A DNA stretch of 64,000 bases from Pseudomonas gingeri (GCF_013385425.1 NZ_JACAQA010000005.1:330549-394548), one strand, 5' to 3'; shown: positions 28,166 through 37,545, counted from the stretch's first letter. Numbers and translations: made by a program. The notes: generated by a model not told the origin, from the letters alone.

Positions 28166-29532
28166 GATCGTGTACCAGGAAGTGGTGTAACTCATCATGG
28201 CTCTGGCCACTGAGTTTGCCGTTTAGTTGATCACGGCCGACAGCTTGGCCTGCGGATTATCGCTGACCGCCTCGAAAGCCTCCAACTGCATATAGCGCCG
28301 TTGCAGGCACCACTCGTCGTTCTGCTCCAGCAGCATCGCCCCGACCAGCCGTGTAATGGCTGGATCGTTCGGGAAGATACCCACCACTTCCGTACGGCGC
28401 TTGATCTCGACGTTGAGCCGTTCCAGCGGGTTCGTGCTGTGCAACTGTTGCCGGTGCGCCTTAGGGAACGCCATGTGGGCCAGCACTTCATCCTCGCAGC
28501 CGTCCATGAGTACGGCGACCTTGGGGTACTTTTCCCGTAACTGATCCGCTACCAGGCGCCATTGCTGATGGCATTCGGTTCGGCTGTCCTGGGCGAACAC
28601 CTTGCGCAGCAAGGCCGCCGCCATGGTGCGCTTGGGCCATGGCGTTGCGCATGAAGTATACCCGGCAGCGTTGCCAGGTCGCATGAAACACTTTGAATAC
28701 GGCCGCTTTGAGCCCTTCGTGGGCATCAGAGATCACCAGCTTTACACCGCGCAAGCCACGTCGCATCAGGCTTCGCAGGAAGTCCGTCCAGAATGGCTCA
28801 GCTTCCGAGGGACCGACGCGCATGCCCAGGATTTCCCGGCCACCATTGGTGTTCACCGCCACGGCGATTATGACGGCGACCGACACAATACGCCCGGCCT
28901 CCCGTACTTTGACGTAGGTGGCATCTATCCAGAGGTAGGGCCAGTCACCTTCAAGTGGGCGATCCAGGAGCGCGTTGACACGCTCGTCAATCTCGCCGGC
29001 CAGTCGCGAGACCTGGCTCTTGGAGATACCGGTCATGCCCATGGCCTTGACCAACTCGTCTACGGAGCGAGTTGAAACACCCTGGATATAGGCTTCCTGA
29101 ATCACTGCGGCCATGGCTTTCTCGGCGGTGCGCCGAGGTTCAAGGAAGCCAGGGAAATAGCTGCCTTGGCGCAGCTTGGGGATCTTGAGATCAACGTCTC
29201 CGGCGCGGGTTTGCCACAGGCGATCCCGATAGCCGTTGCGGCTGTTCACCCGGTCTGGGCTTTTGACGTCGAAGCCGGCGCCGCAGAGGCCTTCGACATC
29301 GAGCTCCATCATGCGCTGGGCAACGAACTGAATCATTTGCTTGAGCAGATCGGCGTCTGCCCCTTTCTCAACCAGCTCGGTCAATGCGATAGTGGATTTG
29401 GTCATCGTGGTTTTCCTGGTGTTCGTTAGGTCTTCGCAAACACAACGTTAGCCAAAAACCACGATGACCAACCTCTTTCGCCCGCAGGGCGCCTTCGGTT
29501 GGTTCAGTTACACCACTTCCTGGGACACGATC
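28166..29532 (-). mobile_element. IS256-family insertion sequence (defective)
   Basis: A 1.37-kb element with 27-bp inverted repeats beginning GATCGTGT(A/C)CCAGGAAGTGG: left 28166-28192, right 29506-29532. It holds one transposase gene that is broken by a frameshift. The 8 bp on either side (TGGGCGAG and GGTCAGTC) do not match, so no target duplication remains, suggesting an old insertion or later rearrangement. Confidence 0.87.
28223..29405 (-). pseudogene. IS256-family (mutator-type) transposase, frameshifted
   Basis: The first part (from 29405, [15 protein letters not shown]) contains the start of the DDE domain ([35 protein letters not shown]). Around 28625-28640 the frame is lost after FMRNAMAQA, and the family sequence resumes in another frame as [15 protein letters not shown], continuing through HSTNPLERLNVEIKRRTEVV, which carries the catalytic Glu. 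A few residues normally found between these parts seem missing, so a small deletion caused the shift. Confidence 0.85.
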
Positions 29533-29588
29533 GGTCAGTCGGATTCAAGGCTAGCTTTCATCAATGGTCTCAGCATGAGGGGTGCCAG

Positions 29589-29798
29589 ATGAGCATCGAC
29601 AAAACGACTAAACTGACCAGTACCCGTAGTGAAGAAAACGCGAACCTACTACTCCGGGTCGGATGGACGCTTTTGCTCGTGGCTGACCGCCAGGAAGGCG
29701 CCTACCAATGGCTGCTTTATCAATTCGGATGGCAGCGGGAGGGTGAACCGCCTGAAATCACTTTTACCGGTGTTGAGGGTGGCCCAGATCCATTCTGA
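29589..29798 (+). CDS. Small hypothetical protein
   Basis: A 69-aa frame starting MSIDKTTKLTSTRSEENA with GAGGGG about nine bases upstream, and containing a tryptophan-rich middle (LLRVGWTLLLVADRQEG, YQWLLYQFGWQ). No family recognised. It may be a fragment trapped between the IS256 and IS21 elements; composition is compatible with coding but evidence is limited. Confidence 0.4.
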   Translation: MSIDKTTKLTSTRSEENANLLLRVGWTLLLVADRQEGAYQWLLYQFGWQREGEPPEITFTGVEGGPDPF

Positions 29799-29885
29799 TC
29801 ATGTCGGATAAAGGAAGACGATCCAAAATGGGCATAGCAAATGGCCGAATTCCGATATGGCGAAAGGTATTGAAAAACAGGCGGT

Positions 29886-29946
29886 TGCATTGCACTTGAC
29901 CACCTGTTTGCATTCGACTTGACCAATTGCATTCGTATTGACCACC
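29886..29946. repeat. Internal copy of the IS21-type end array
   Basis: Three units (GCATTGCACTTGACCACC, TTTGCATTCGACTTGACCA, TTGCATTCGTATTGACCACC) just downstream of istB, in the same orientation as the array at 12160-12223 and inverted relative to the one at 33943-34028. It is the expected left end of an istAB element of about 4.1 kb (29.89-34.03 kb). Confidence 0.75.
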
Positions 29947-29967
29947 ATAGACGTATTCTGGATGCTC

Positions 29968-30714
29968 TTACGCCCGTTTGCGACTTTTTACCCTTCGCAT
30001 CGATTCGCCCCTCAGTTCGATGACATGGGACTTGTGAACGATACGGTCAAGAATTGCGTCGGCAATCGTGGGGTCAGAGAACAGGTCATACCATTTTTCT
30101 TTCGGGTACTGGCTTGTGATCAGCAATGACCCGTTCTGTGACTGCTGGTCGATAACGTCTAGGAGGAACGGGCCGAGTTGGGCGTCAATGCCACCGATGC
30201 CCAAATCGTCGATGATTAATAGTTCTGCGCGTATCAATTGCCGACGTAGTTTGGGCATGGTGTGGTCAGCGTAAGAAAGTGAGATCTCTTCAAAAAGCTT
30301 GCTGGCGGTGCGATACAGCGTCGCTCGCCCAAGGCGGCAGGCCTGGTTTCCGAGTGCGCAAGCGAGCCAAGTTTTGCCAGTGCCCGTGGCGCCTGTGATG
30401 ATCACATTCTGACGTCGCGCTAACCATTCACACTCTCCGAGGGTCATGACAGTATTCCGGTCTATGCCTCGGGATGCTTTGAATTCAATGCTGTCCATTG
30501 TGGCTTCATTCTCACGAAGCCTCGCGGCCTTTAGCAAACGTCCAACCTTTCTGCTCTCACGCTCGCTATTTTCGGCGTCCATCATTAAACCAAGCCTTGT
30601 ATCGAATGGTTCTTTCAGCAGCGCCGGTGTTTCAAGCTGTCGCTCGTAGGCCACGGCCATCCCGTGCAGACCAAGAGTCATGAGGTTTTGGGCAGTATCG
30701 AGGATTGACTTCAT
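29968..30714 (-). CDS. istB: IS21-family transposition helper ATPase
   Basis: A 248-aa AAA+ ATPase of the IstB/DnaC type that loads IstA on target DNA. Walker A GATGTGKTWLACALG and Walker B LLIIDDLGIGG are intact, followed by the sensor-1 LLITSQYP and the C-terminal RIVHKSHVIELRGESMR. It overlaps istA by ATGA, as is standard in this family. It appears functional. Confidence 0.93.
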   Translation of the reverse strand: MKSILDTAQNLMTLGLHGMAVAYERQLETPALLKEPFDTRLGLMMDAENSERESRKVGRLLKAARLRENEATMDSIEFKASRGIDRNTVMTLGECEWLARRQNVIITGATGTGKTWLACALGNQACRLGRATLYRTASKLFEEISLSYADHTMPKLRRQLIRAELLIIDDLGIGGIDAQLGPFLLDVIDQQSQNGSLLITSQYPKEKWYDLFSDPTIADAILDRIVHKSHVIELRGESMRRVKSRKRA

Positions 30715-32261
30715 AGCGGCTCATCTCCTTGTGAGGCGTAGTATTCAGCACCGCGTATGTTGGTGTGTTCGACCAAGGGGGCGGATCTTTGGTAGTTGGG
30801 ACGCAGGTCAGATTCGTTCCGAAGGATCGATCGTAGCCGCTCAGAACTCAGGATTTTCAAGCTGTTGGCATAGCCGCACGCGGATTCAAGGCGAGACGGC
30901 GTGATCGCACCCGTGCGAACGTCGCGTTTCAGGCCAATAACGGCCTTCAAACCTGTCGCGAAATCTTTCCTTAGATTGAGGTTGTCCTTCACGAAACGGA
31001 GTGTTTCCGGCCCGACAGTCTCAGCCCATACCATCAGCGCTTCCGGCTGGGAGTCTTGAAAATGGCTGTGATTCGGGGCCAAGTGCTCTCTGAGGGTGCT
31101 AGTGCCGCGCTGGCGATTGAGCTTGTGCGAGCCGATGACACGGCGTTGATGAAGGATTTCGAGCCAATCGTGTCGCACGCGTAAATCGACAAGAAGATTC
31201 GCAAAGTGATAAGGGACGGAGTAGCTGTGCTCTTCAAATTCTACGTGGTAGTCGCTGCCTACCCGAACCTGATACACCCACTGACTGTAGCTGTATCGCT
31301 GTTCTGGAAGGGGCTTGAGGGCTGGATAATCAAGCTCAAGGAAGCGGCTGGTTCTGCTCTTCGGGTACGTCCGTGTGATACGATTGTTTAGCTCATCGAC
31401 CCAGTAGCTGATTTTCTCGTTGAGCTCTTCTAGGGAAAAAAACGTGCTCGCTCTCAGCCTTGCGAGAACGAACCTCTGTACCAGTTGAACGGCAATCTCA
31501 CCTAGCGACTTGTCTTTCGGTTTACGCGGTCTGGCGGGGTAAATTTGAAATCCGTAGTGCTCAGAAAACTCGGCATAGGCACGATTTAAGGTCACCACAT
31601 CTCTCGTGTTTTTAGTCACTGCTGACTTCAAATTATCAGGCACAACGAACCGGGGAACCCCGTCGAAGAACTCCAGGGCCAGAACGTTGCATCTGAGCCA
31701 GTCTGGGGTCGTTTGACTGTTCACAGCGGTGGCAAAAATGTATCCCGAGGCGCCTAGCGTTGCCACGAACACCTGGGCTTGGCTAATCGCTCCCGTGTCC
31801 GGGTTGGTCACGGGCATTGTCCTGCCACAAAAGTCCACGAAGCACTTGTCTCCGGGGAGGTGAATCTGTCGCATGCTCAGCTTTTGCCTATTGACCCACT
31901 CACGATAGAGTCGCGTGAACTGAGCATAAGACACGCCTTCTGGCTCGCTCGTACGAAACTCTTGCCATAGGAGCTCTAAGGTGATGTCAGGAAGTTTTAG
32001 CTCTTCATGGACGACGGGCCATGACGGGTAGACCTTCCTTTGAGATGAGGTTCTCTGCTCGGTATGCAGACGCTCCGCGAGCGCTTTGTCGTCAAGGTGC
32101 TTTAGCTCTTCCCAGCTTTGCCCGCACTGAGCCAACTGATCGCGAATGGTGCGAACAGTGTTGTGGGACACTTTGGCTAATAGACCAATCTTTCTATTCG
32201 AAAGCTTGGGGTCGCTCGCGAGACGTAGCACCTCGCGCTGCGTACCTATTGGCAGCCTCAT
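30711..32261 (-). CDS. istA: IS21-family transposase
   Basis: A 516-aa DDE transposase. N-terminal HTH (KIGLLAKVSHNTVRTIRDQL), an rve integrase core with the first Asp in KCFVDFCGRTMPV and the second in RFVVPDNLKSAV, and a C-terminal beta-barrel region (EFEEHSYSVPYHFA). Full length and without internal stops. With istB it could drive movement of the element and perhaps of the larger island. Confidence 0.93.
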   Translation of the reverse strand: MRLPIGTQREVLRLASDPKLSNRKIGLLAKVSHNTVRTIRDQLAQCGQSWEELKHLDDKALAERLHTEQRTSSQRKVYPSWPVVHEELKLPDITLELLWQEFRTSEPEGVSYAQFTRLYREWVNRQKLSMRQIHLPGDKCFVDFCGRTMPVTNPDTGAISQAQVFVATLGASGYIFATAVNSQTTPDWLRCNVLALEFFDGVPRFVVPDNLKSAVTKNTRDVVTLNRAYAEFSEHYGFQIYPARPRKPKDKSLGEIAVQLVQRFVLARLRASTFFSLEELNEKISYWVDELNNRITRTYPKSRTSRFLELDYPALKPLPEQRYSYSQWVYQVRVGSDYHVEFEEHSYSVPYHFANLLVDLRVRHDWLEILHQRRVIGSHKLNRQRGTSTLREHLAPNHSHFQDSQPEALMVWAETVGPETLRFVKDNLNLRKDFATGLKAVIGLKRDVRTGAITPSRLESACGYANSLKILSSERLRSILRNESDLRPNYQRSAPLVEHTNIRGAEYYASQGDEPL

Positions 32262-32404
32262 ATGTTCTCCTCGCGACAGGCATGTAAATGCCTCACAAGT
32301 CGCGCCGTGTGAAAATTGCAGACAAACGGAAGGTGGTCGACTTGACGCCGAACGCGAGGGAACACAGAATGATGGCGCATAGGGCTGAAAAACCTAATAC
32401 CATC

Positions 32405-32438
32405 AAAAAAGCCTAGGGCTCCACCCCTGGGCTTTTTT
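32405..32438. terminator. Bidirectional terminator-like hairpin
   Basis: AAAAAAGCCTAGGG, a six-base loop, then CCCTGGGCTTTTTT: a GC stem flanked by A and T tracts, able to terminate transcripts from either side. It lies between istA and the small minus-strand gene at 32503, whose transcript it would close. Confidence 0.8.
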
Positions 32439-32502
32439 GTGCTCCAAATCCACCGGCTAACTCCTAGCCTGGTCTCATTGCCATACTCCTCATATGCCTA
32501 GT

Positions 32503-32766
32503 TCATACGGTCTGCTGCCGTGCGCAGCGCTGCGTGGCAATCCAACATGCAACCTCTTTGGACAGGGCAAAGAAGCCCCGACGATTGGGCACCTCAAACA
32601 GGGGAACGTCGATAGTCCCGCGCTGTTTGGCTTTTCGAAACGCGTCATAGGACGCGTATCCCAACTCTCTCCACAGCGCACTGCCACCCACCATCAGGCC
32701 ATATCGATCTTTGAGATCAAGCTCTAATTCGGATGCCAGATTTTGGATTTCAAGGGGCTCGCGCAT
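32503..32766 (-). CDS. Small putative DNA-binding protein in the transposon
   Basis: An 87-aa protein. It has an acidic N-terminal helix (PLEIQNLASELELDL) and a winged-helix-like body (GGSALWRELGYASYDAFRKAKQRG followed by FEVPNRRGFFALSKEVACWI). This resembles small activators or excisionase-like regulators, with a strand after the recognition helix, but I cannot name the family. It diverges from the 346-aa gene at 32879 and could regulate it. The transcript ends at the hairpin 32405-32438. Confidence 0.6.
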   Translation of the reverse strand: MREPLEIQNLASELELDLKDRYGLMVGGSALWRELGYASYDAFRKAKQRGTIDVPLFEVPNRRGFFALSKEVACWIATQRCARQQTV

Positions 32767-32878
32767 CGCACTTAATGTCCGGTTTGGTCACAGTTAATAG
32801 TAATAAACTGCCCCCTTGCGCTCCAGCCGTAAGGCGTCTACATTTTTTACGGTACAAAGATCGATTGAGGATCTTTAA

Positions 32879-33919
32879 GTGTCTGATTTTAATAGAATTG
32901 CAAAAATTTATTCGGAGTTCGCAGACAGCTTGCGCAAATCAATTCCGGAAAATAGCACCCCCCGAAGCAACACGGTGAAAATGCTTGCTGTGGGCTATTG
33001 GTTTGAGGGCCTGAGGCAGCGGACAGGCCTCAAAACGGCCTATGCCCTTGAGCTGTACTTCGAAAAAGAGTCGTTTCGAAGAAATACGAATGGCACGATC
33101 CGGCATTACCGAAGCAAGTGGTCTAGGTACGAACAGAAAATTATCTCGCCCAAGGCCGAGACCTTGAGCAGAGTGGAGGTGCTAGCACCTGGATCCTCCC
33201 GCGACCTGAACCACCCCATATGGACGTTGATGAAAGAGATCTCCCGGAAACAGGAGATCAACTTCGACAGTTACTTCCGAACGCTAAACACCGAAGTCCA
33301 ACTGGTGCTTTACCACAACACCAGCAACATGATTTGGGACAGTGTTCAGCGCGAGCCAATCACTCAAGTTCTACTCGAAAAACTCGAACGCAGGGCAAGC
33401 CTGGATGCCCTCGCTGCGCTGATCGCGATAGTGGTCGAAGCGGATCATCTTGGTCGAAAATCTGTTGCTATCAAGGCAGCAAACTCCCTACACAAAGTAC
33501 TTCTGATGCTGGCGATGGAGCTTCAGGCGCGCGGGGTTGCCATTGGCCTAATCGATTGGCTGGCGCTCAACGTCTTACCTCTTGGCGTGCCTGCGCACTT
33601 GCAGATCTGGATGAACAGCGCTGACTACATCCACGCATCAGCCCATTTGAACACCATGGTTTACCAACATCCGGAAAGGCGCGGAAAAACCTTGCCTTGG
33701 AAGCTTCGTATCAGGCTGATGTGCAAGCTTCTTGCCGGGGATATGGGAATTGACGTTCTGCACGCAATGCGTCCGCAGTTCGAGTTGCGGGAAGACATCG
33801 GGGAAATCGCGGGCGAGTTGGTCGAGGAGTTTAAGAAGACGTCGGCACTCAGAACTTGGGGGTGGATGTGCATCGCTGATGGCACACCCCAGGTAGTGCC
33901 CCCCGTAGCGCTGCTGTAG
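32879..33919 (+). CDS. Unknown 346-aa passenger protein of the IS21-type element
   Basis: A soluble, mostly helical protein of unknown function. It starts at a GTG with TGAGGA about nine bases upstream. Features are an N-terminal helix (IAKIYSEFADSLRKSI), an aromatic segment (AVGYWFEGLRQRTGL), a long helical middle (LDALAALIAIVVEADHLGRK, LHKVLLMLAMELQARG) and a C-terminal KLLAGDMGIDVLHAM. No catalytic motif, signal or membrane span is obvious. It lies between istA and the right-end repeats, a position typical of cargo in IS21-like elements. Confidence 0.65.
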   Translation: MSDFNRIAKIYSEFADSLRKSIPENSTPRSNTVKMLAVGYWFEGLRQRTGLKTAYALELYFEKESFRRNTNGTIRHYRSKWSRYEQKIISPKAETLSRVEVLAPGSSRDLNHPIWTLMKEISRKQEINFDSYFRTLNTEVQLVLYHNTSNMIWDSVQREPITQVLLEKLERRASLDALAALIAIVVEADHLGRKSVAIKAANSLHKVLLMLAMELQARGVAIGLIDWLALNVLPLGVPAHLQIWMNSADYIHASAHLNTMVYQHPERRGKTLPWKLRIRLMCKLLAGDMGIDVLHAMRPQFELREDIGEIAGELVEEFKKTSALRTWGWMCIADGTPQVVPPVALL

Positions 33920-33942
33920 CCTTCCCATCATTCGCTAGGCGA

Positions 33943-34028
33943 GTGGTCAAATCCAATGCAAATGCCTGGTCACGTCCGATGCAAACGACTGGTCAAGTCG
34001 AATGCAAACGGGTGGTCAAGTGGAGTGC
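33943..34028. repeat. Right terminal repeat array of the IS21-type element
   Basis: Four units read on the plus strand as TGGTCAAATCCAATGCAAA, TGGTCACGTCCGATGCAAA, TGGTCAAGTCGAATGCAAA and TGGTCAAGTGGAGTGC. These are inverted relative to the arrays at 12160-12223 and 29886-29946. The array supplies the last codons of the adjacent LysR gene, so the insertion replaced its original 3' end. Confidence 0.78.
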
Positions 34029-34910
34029 AATTTCCCACGCCTTGCAGGCCGGGTGCGCGGCGCGGTTGTCGCGCAGCTTGAGGGCGTAGACGCCACCGGT
34101 TTTCAGCGGTTCGCCGAAGGGCACGATCAGGCTGCCACGGTCGATGGCGTCCCGGGCCAGGATCAGGTCGGTCATGGCCACACCCAGCCCACGGGCTGCG
34201 GCGTTCAGCGCCAGGTCGTCGAGGTTGAAGAGGATGTTCTTGTAGGTATGCGTCGGCCGATCGGGCTGGGCTTGCAACCAGGTGCTCCATTCCTGGCCAT
34301 GGGGTGAACCGTGAATCAGCGCATGTCCGGCCAATTCATCGAGTGACGCGGGCGGTGCCAGGTTGCCTTCCAGCCGTGGCGCGCACACCGGAATCAGGTA
34401 CTCGTCGAACAGGGGGGTCAGTGCCGGTTCATCCAGCCCCTTGGGCAAATACACCACGTAAGCATCGCAATCGCCGCCCAGCTCCGCGTTTTCCAGGTCC
34501 ATGGCTTCAAAGCCCACGGTTTCTATGGACAGGCTCAGTGCTGGGTTGGCGGCATAAAAAGCGCTGAGCCGAGGCAGCAGCCAACGCACCGCCAGGGACA
34601 CAAAGATGCGGATGCGAAAGGGGCGGTCCAGTGGTGCCGGGGTCAGGCGCTCTTGCAGGGCACCCAGGGACCTGAGCACTTCCAACGCCACATCAAGCAC
34701 GTCCCGGCCCTGTTTGGTGAGGGACACCCGACGGCTGGTGCGCTCGAACAAGGGCACGGCGTAATGCTCTTCCAACTGCTGAATCTGCCGGCTCACTGCG
34801 CTCTGGGTCAGGTGCAGGCGCGTCGCGGCATCAGTGAAGCTGTTGGTCTCGGCCACATGGACCAATGTCTGCAGAGCCTGCAAGGACGGAAGGCGAAGTG
34901 GTTTATTCAT
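33993..34910 (-). CDS. LysR/GcvA-type regulator with C terminus altered by insertion
   Basis: A 305-aa LysR regulator with an intact N-terminal HTH (AETNSFTDAATRLHLTQSAVSRQIQQ, read as consecutive blocks) and a GcvA-like effector domain (VSLAVRWLLPRLSAFYAANP, GLGVAMTDLILARDAID). The last ten residues (LTTRLHST) are encoded by the transposon end array, so the native C-terminal helix is lost after HPACKAWEI. Activity may be impaired. It diverges from the FAD oxidase gene at 35046, its likely target. Confidence 0.83.
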   Translation of the reverse strand: MNKPLRLPSLQALQTLVHVAETNSFTDAATRLHLTQSAVSRQIQQLEEHYAVPLFERTSRRVSLTKQGRDVLDVALEVLRSLGALQERLTPAPLDRPFRIRIFVSLAVRWLLPRLSAFYAANPALSLSIETVGFEAMDLENAELGGDCDAYVVYLPKGLDEPALTPLFDEYLIPVCAPRLEGNLAPPASLDELAGHALIHGSPHGQEWSTWLQAQPDRPTHTYKNILFNLDDLALNAAARGLGVAMTDLILARDAIDRGSLIVPFGEPLKTGGVYALKLRDNRAAHPACKAWEIALHLTTRLHST

Positions 34911-35045
34911 GCGTTACCAGCATAGATGGATGAATTAATAACGTTCGTAACCTGGCTTTGATCTTCTTAGATTGTAGGTATGTAGCGCGGCCAGGGTGAT
35001 GACAGCAATGCCTTGAGCGCATGGATTGTGAAGGAGTGGCAGGCA

Positions 35046-36344
35046 TTGAACAATGTATGTGGCTGGATCGCCCTGGCGGGTGAATCGCCCCAGCGGCCAA
35101 AGCTGACAGGCTCGCAGAAAACCGACTGGCTGATTATCGGTGGTGGCATTACCGGTCTTTCGGCCGCCCATAGCCTGGCGCAGATGTTTCCCCAGCAGCG
35201 CATTGTGCTGCTCGATCGTCAGCGTGCGGCCCAGGGGGCATCGGCACGTAATTCGGGGTTTGTCGTCAGCCATGAATTGCCCTCGCTCGATGAACTGATC
35301 GGCCAGCCCGGCCATGACGGCTATCAACTCGCTTCGCGGATTGGCGTCGTCGCTGGCAAGGAGGTGCGCCAGCGGATTGCCGAGCTCGATATCGAGTGTG
35401 AATTCAGCGACGCCGGCTACCATTTTGCGGTTCACCAGCCACAGCATTTGGATCACAGCGAGCTACGCGTGGACACTCTCAATGCCGTGGGTGCCAGTGC
35501 TGTGTGCCTGGAGGGCGAAGCGTTGCAGCAACGCCTGGGCAGCGGCTTCTACCAGCGAGCCATCCATTGCGGCGGCAACGGCCTGTTGCAGCCGGCCAAG
35601 TATGTCAAAGGCCTGTTGGATCGGCTGCCGGCCCAGGTCGAGGTGTACGAGCACAGCAGTGTCGACGACCTGCAACCGATTGCCGGCAAGGGCTGGCGGG
35701 CGCAGACCGCTGGAGGAGAAATCACCGCCGCGCAAGTGCTGGTCTGCGTCGGGGCCTTCCTGCCTCGGGTCGGTCTGCACCGCAGCCGCACTTTTGCCTT
35801 GGAACTGAGCGCGAGTATCACTCGGCCCCTGACCGAGGAGCGCTGGAAAACGCTCCTCGACGATCAGGGCTGGGGCGTGCTCTCGACCCTGCCGGGCGGG
35901 GCCACGGTGCGCCTGTTGCCGGGCCGCCGCCTGTTGATTCGCAACACCGTCGAATATCGCCAGCGCGACCTCGATAGCACCGACTTGGCGGCTCGGCAGT
36001 ACCAGCATCTGCTGGGACTGCAGAAACGTTTTCCCGGCATTACTTCGGCGGATATGCAGCACACCTGGACCGGGCACCTGAGTGCCACCCGTTCCGGCGA
36101 ACCGTATTTCAGTCGTATCGCCGAGCGCCTGCACGGGGTGTCCGGCTGCAATGGCTCCGGGGTTGCGCGTGGCACGTTGTGGGGGCGCTTGCTGGTGGAA
36201 ATGGCCGCTGGCGGCGACTCCCCGGTGCTCCGCGATGTGCTGGCCCAGGCCCGGCCCGGCTACCTGCCGCCGCGACCGCTGTTCGATATCGGTGCGACAG
36301 TGCGCATGGGCTGGGAAGTCCGGCGCGCCCGGCACGAGCGTTAA
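35046..36344 (+). CDS. FAD-dependent amine/amino-acid oxidoreductase (DAO family)
   Basis: A 432-aa flavoprotein of the D-amino-acid oxidase/PuuB-like family, which oxidises amines such as gamma-glutamylputrescine or secondary amino acids. The dinucleotide-binding motif is IIGGGITGLSAAHSL near the N terminus, and the C-terminal FAD segment GCNGSGVARGTLWGRLL is present. A TTG start at 35046 (NNVCGWIAL) is preferred because AAGGAG lies nine bases upstream; a longer frame from 35013 lacks such a site. A polyamine-binding protein gene follows at 36394, so polyamine catabolism is the likely context. Confidence 0.8.
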   Translation: MNNVCGWIALAGESPQRPKLTGSQKTDWLIIGGGITGLSAAHSLAQMFPQQRIVLLDRQRAAQGASARNSGFVVSHELPSLDELIGQPGHDGYQLASRIGVVAGKEVRQRIAELDIECEFSDAGYHFAVHQPQHLDHSELRVDTLNAVGASAVCLEGEALQQRLGSGFYQRAIHCGGNGLLQPAKYVKGLLDRLPAQVEVYEHSSVDDLQPIAGKGWRAQTAGGEITAAQVLVCVGAFLPRVGLHRSRTFALELSASITRPLTEERWKTLLDDQGWGVLSTLPGGATVRLLPGRRLLIRNTVEYRQRDLDSTDLAARQYQHLLGLQKRFPGITSADMQHTWTGHLSATRSGEPYFSRIAERLHGVSGCNGSGVARGTLWGRLLVEMAAGGDSPVLRDVLAQARPGYLPPRPLFDIGATVRMGWEVRRARHER

Positions 36345-36393
36345 CCGTCGCGGCGAGGTTCGCTGCAATACTAAAACAAGAGAGGGCGGCATC

Positions 36394-37482
36394 ATGATCA
36401 AGCGCACAACCACGGCACTGTTAACCCTGGCTTTGTCGGCGGGGGGAGTGCAGGCGGCAGAGTCCGTCAGTATCGCCAACTGGAGTGGTTACATCGCTCC
36501 CGACACCCTGACCAACTTCACCGCTCAGACCGGGGTCCAGACGACTTACGATGTGATCGACAGCAACGAAACCACCGAAGCCAAGTTGATGACGGGTGGC
36601 AGTGGTTATGATCTAGTCAGCCCGTCCAACCACTTCCTGCCGCGGTTGATCCATGCCGAGGCGATCCAGCCGCTGGACCGGAGCAAACTGCCGAACTGGA
36701 AAAACCTCGATCCGAAGTTGATGAAGATCCTGGAGGCCAGCGATCCGGGCAACCGCTACGCGATTCCCTATATGTGGGTGACGACGGGCATCGGCTATAA
36801 CGTCGACAAGATCAAGGCGATCTTCGGCAACACCGATATCACCCAATCCTGGCAGATGCTGTTCAAGCCGGAGAACATCGAAAAGCTCAAGCAGTGTGGC
36901 GTGGCCTTTCTCGATAACCCGACGCAGATGGTGCCGATCACCCTCAACGCTCTTGGGCTTGATCCCCACAGCGAGCAACCGGTGGATCTGAAACGCGCCG
37001 AGGCGGCGCTGCTGGCGATTCGTCCGTCGATCCTGTATTTCCATCAGTCCAAATATGTCAGCGACCTGGCCAACGGCAATATCTGCGTGGCCATCGGTTT
37101 CAGCGGCGACGTGTTGCAGGCCATGGCCACTGCCAAGCAGGCCAAGAGTGGGGTGAACCTCGGCTACAGCATTCCCAGGGAAGGTTCGACCGTGGCGGTG
37201 GACATGGTGGTGATTCCCAAGGGCGCACCGCATCTGGATAACGCCTACACCTATATGAACTACCTGCTGGACCCGAAGGTAATCGCCAATATCAGCAATG
37301 CCGTGCAGTACCCCAACGGCAACCTTGCATCGCTGCCATACATCGAACCGGAACTGCGCAACAATCCCGCGGCGTACCCAGCGCCTTCGGTGCTCGATAC
37401 CCTGTTCACCATCAAGACCATGTCGCCTGCGGGGATGCGCCTGAGTACTCGTCTGTGGACGCGGGTTACCAGTGGGACATGA
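36394..37482 (+). CDS. Polyamine (putrescine-type) ABC transporter substrate-binding protein
   Basis: A 362-aa periplasmic binding protein of the PotF/SpuD family. Signal peptide MIKRTTTALLTLALSAGGVQA is followed by SVSIANWSGYIAPDTL, YDLVSPSNHFLPRLI, AIPYMWVTTGIGYNVDKI and IAIGFSGDV-like segments typical of PotF. It lies 49 bases after the FAD oxidase gene and is probably co-transcribed. No permease or ATPase genes are adjacent, so it must use components encoded elsewhere. Confidence 0.87.
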   Translation: MIKRTTTALLTLALSAGGVQAAESVSIANWSGYIAPDTLTNFTAQTGVQTTYDVIDSNETTEAKLMTGGSGYDLVSPSNHFLPRLIHAEAIQPLDRSKLPNWKNLDPKLMKILEASDPGNRYAIPYMWVTTGIGYNVDKIKAIFGNTDITQSWQMLFKPENIEKLKQCGVAFLDNPTQMVPITLNALGLDPHSEQPVDLKRAEAALLAIRPSILYFHQSKYVSDLANGNICVAIGFSGDVLQAMATAKQAKSGVNLGYSIPREGSTVAVDMVVIPKGAPHLDNAYTYMNYLLDPKVIANISNAVQYPNGNLASLPYIEPELRNNPAAYPAPSVLDTLFTIKTMSPAGMRLSTRLWTRVTSGT

Positions 37483-37509
37483 TCTAGTCCCTGCAACAGC
37501 TTGAGTACG

Positions 37510-37545
37510 CCCTGGTGGTTGGCACCAGGGTAGTGGCTTTCTTTC
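37510..37545 (+). terminator. Probable terminator after the binding-protein gene
   Basis: Stem CCCTGGTG/CACCAGGG (37510-37530) with a five-base loop, followed by a T-rich stretch (GGCTTTCTTTCC). Placed 28 bases after the stop codon. Confidence 0.55.

Noticed and set aside
32262..32345. A right end of a minimal IS21 element directly upstream of istA
   Set aside because: Only a weak match (GTGGTCGACTTGACG) is present; the full array lies at 33.94-34.03 kb, beyond the passenger genes.
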